A stretch of DNA of 43,187 bases from Sphingomonas bacterium (GTDB taxonomy: Bacteria > Pseudomonadota > Alphaproteobacteria > Sphingomonadales > Sphingomonadaceae), in contig NZ_JAQGLJ010000029.1 in the NCBI RefSeq assembly GCF_028292945.1, forward strand, positions 1-43,187, in the 5' to 3' direction. This document shows, one piece after another, positions 42,101-43,187 of the stretch. The stretch's first letter is position 1, and each line of letters begins with the position of its first letter. A model generated the notes under the pieces. That model made no database searches. It was not told the DNA's origin and saw only the letters and a list, made by a program, of their open reading frames with translations. The position numbers were made by a program, and so were the translations under genes.

Positions 42101-43187
42101 TCAGGCCGGCACGCCGAACAGGTCGTGTTCGTCGGCATCCTCGATTAGAACAGGCACGATGTCGCCGGGCGACAGATGCGCGGCGTCGCGGAGCAGGACC
42201 TGGCCGTCGATCTCGGGCGCGTCGGCCTGACTGCGGCCGGTGGCGCCCTCGTCGCCGACCTCGTCGATGATGACGGACAGGGTTCGTCCGATCTTCGCCT
42301 GCAACTTCGCCGCCGAAATCGCGGCAGTACGCTCCATGACGCGGGCGTAGCGCTCTTCCTTCAGCGCCTCCGGCACATGGTCCGGCAGGTCGTTGGCGGC
42401 GGCGCCGGCGACGGGCTCGAAGCGGAACGCGCCGACACGGTCGAGCTGCGCCTCGTCGAGCCAGTCGAGCAGATACTGGAAGTCCGCTTCGGTCTCGCCG
42501 GGGAAGCCGACCACGAACGACGAGCGGATCGCGATGTCGGGGCAGATGCTTCGCCAGGTGCGCAGCCGCTCCAGCACCTTGGCCTCATTGGCGGGGCGGC
42601 GCATGCGCTTCAGCACCGAGGGGCTGGCGTGCTGGAACGGGATGTCGAGATAGGGGAGCACCAGACCCTCGGCCATCAGCGGGATGACGCTGTCGACGTG
42701 CGGGTAGGGGTAAACATAGTGTAGCCGCACCCAGGGCGCGATGCGGCCGAGCTCGCGGGCGAGGTCGGTCATGTGGGGCACGACCTCGCGGCCCTTCCAC
42801 TGGCGCGGCTCGCGGCGGATGTCGACGCCGTAGGCGCTGGTGTCCTGACTGATCACGAGCAACTCGCGCGTGCCGGCGGCGACCAGCTTTTCCGCCTCGC
42901 GCAGGATGGCGTCGGGGCGGCGGCTGACGAGATCGCCGCGCAACGAAGGGATGATGCAGAAGGCGCAGCGGTGATTGCAGCCCTCCGAGATCTTCAGATA
43001 GCTGTAGTGGCGCGGCGTCAGCTTGAGGTCGGTGTCCTCGACCGAGCCGCCGGGCACGAGATCGAGATAGGGCGAGCGCGTCACGGGCGCGGCGGCGTGG
43101 ACTGCGCCGACGACCTGCTCGTACTGGTGCGCGCCGGTGACGGCGAGCACGCTGGGAAAGCGGGCGCGGATGACGTCGGCTTCCTTG
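42101..43187 (-). CDS. rimO: ribosomal protein S12 methylthiotransferase RimO, C-terminal part
   Basis: RimO is a radical SAM methylthiotransferase that modifies an aspartate of ribosomal protein S12. The window ends inside the gene; about 362 residues are seen, beginning [13 protein letters not shown], and the N-terminal cluster-binding domain is mostly missing. The radical SAM motif is C-x3-C-x2-C in [14 protein letters not shown], followed by [25 protein letters not shown] and [19 protein letters not shown]-like domain closes the protein ([15 protein letters not shown]). The SQDTSAYG segment favours RimO over the tRNA enzyme MiaB. It is followed by a family C repeat. Confidence 0.95.
   Translation of the reverse strand, partial: KEADVIRARFPSVLAVTGAHQYEQVVGAVHAAAPVTRSPYLDLVPGGSVEDTDLKLTPRHYSYLKISEGCNHRCAFCIIPSLRGDLVSRRPDAILREAEKLVAAGTRELLVISQDTSAYGVDIRREPRQWKGREVVPHMTDLARELGRIAPWVRLHYVYPYPHVDSVIPLMAEGLVLPYLDIPFQHASPSVLKRMRRPANEAKVLERLRTWRSICPDIAIRSSFVVGFPGETEADFQYLLDWLDEAQLDRVGAFRFEPVAGAAANDLPDHVPEALKEERYARVMERTAAISAAKLQAKIGRTLSVIIDEVGDEGATGRSQADAPEIDGQVLLRDAAHLSPGDIVPVLIEDADEHDLFGVPA

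Overview
The window is a high-GC, densely packed chromosomal segment from an alphaproteobacterium, most likely Sphingomonas or a close relative. Four things suggest this: the gene order nuoD-N / birA / coaX / rnj / DUF1467, then gltA-gltX / comEC / lexA / moeA-moaC / trpC-D-G-E / surA-like PPIase / tpiA; a LexA with GTTC-N7-GTTC operators; a DUF2336 protein; and several small secreted protein families that I associate with sphingomonads. I see no rRNA, tRNA, CRISPR array, transposase, prophage or plasmid gene.

Layout. (1) 1-13258, + strand: the complex I operon from the 3' end of nuoD to nuoN. Almost every junction is a 4-base or 1-base start/stop overlap. Three extra small genes sit at the D/E, E/F and F/G junctions. 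(2) 13225-16800, +: biotin ligase, type III pantothenate kinase, ribonuclease J and a DUF1467 membrane protein. (3) 16915-23225: a two-TM coiled-coil protein (- strand) divergent from a four-gene + strand group: Hpt-like, nucleotidyltransferase-like/membrane fusion, DUF2336 and a sensor-kinase-like protein. Both phosphotransfer proteins lack the phospho-accepting histidine. (4) 23199-26055, -: gltX, gltA and a small membrane protein. (5) 26136-28379, +: comEC. (6) 28408-33935, -: trpG, trpD, trpC, moaC, a frameshifted monooxygenase-domain gene, moeA and lexA (listed in transcription order). lexA has its own promoter with three evenly spaced GAAC half-sites. (7) 34001-34911, +: a metallopeptidase-like protein and a small secreted protein, lying between trpG and trpE. 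(8) 34919-38354, -: a PPIase-like membrane-anchored chaperone and trpE, divergent from tpiA (+). (9) 39214-43187, -: rimO (cut by the window end), a serine beta-lactamase-like hydrolase and an M17 leucyl aminopeptidase.

The functions are mostly core: respiration, central carbon metabolism, tryptophan and molybdopterin biosynthesis, cofactor biosynthesis, RNA decay and the SOS response.

Three families of short palindromic repeats lie between genes. One of them (7807-7899 and 33236-33328) ends, in the same orientation both times, in a hairpin whose 3' arm is the ribosome-binding site of the next gene (nuoK and trpD).

The least explained parts are the degenerate phosphotransfer cluster, the three extra genes in the nuo operon, and the repeat-supplied ribosome-binding sites.
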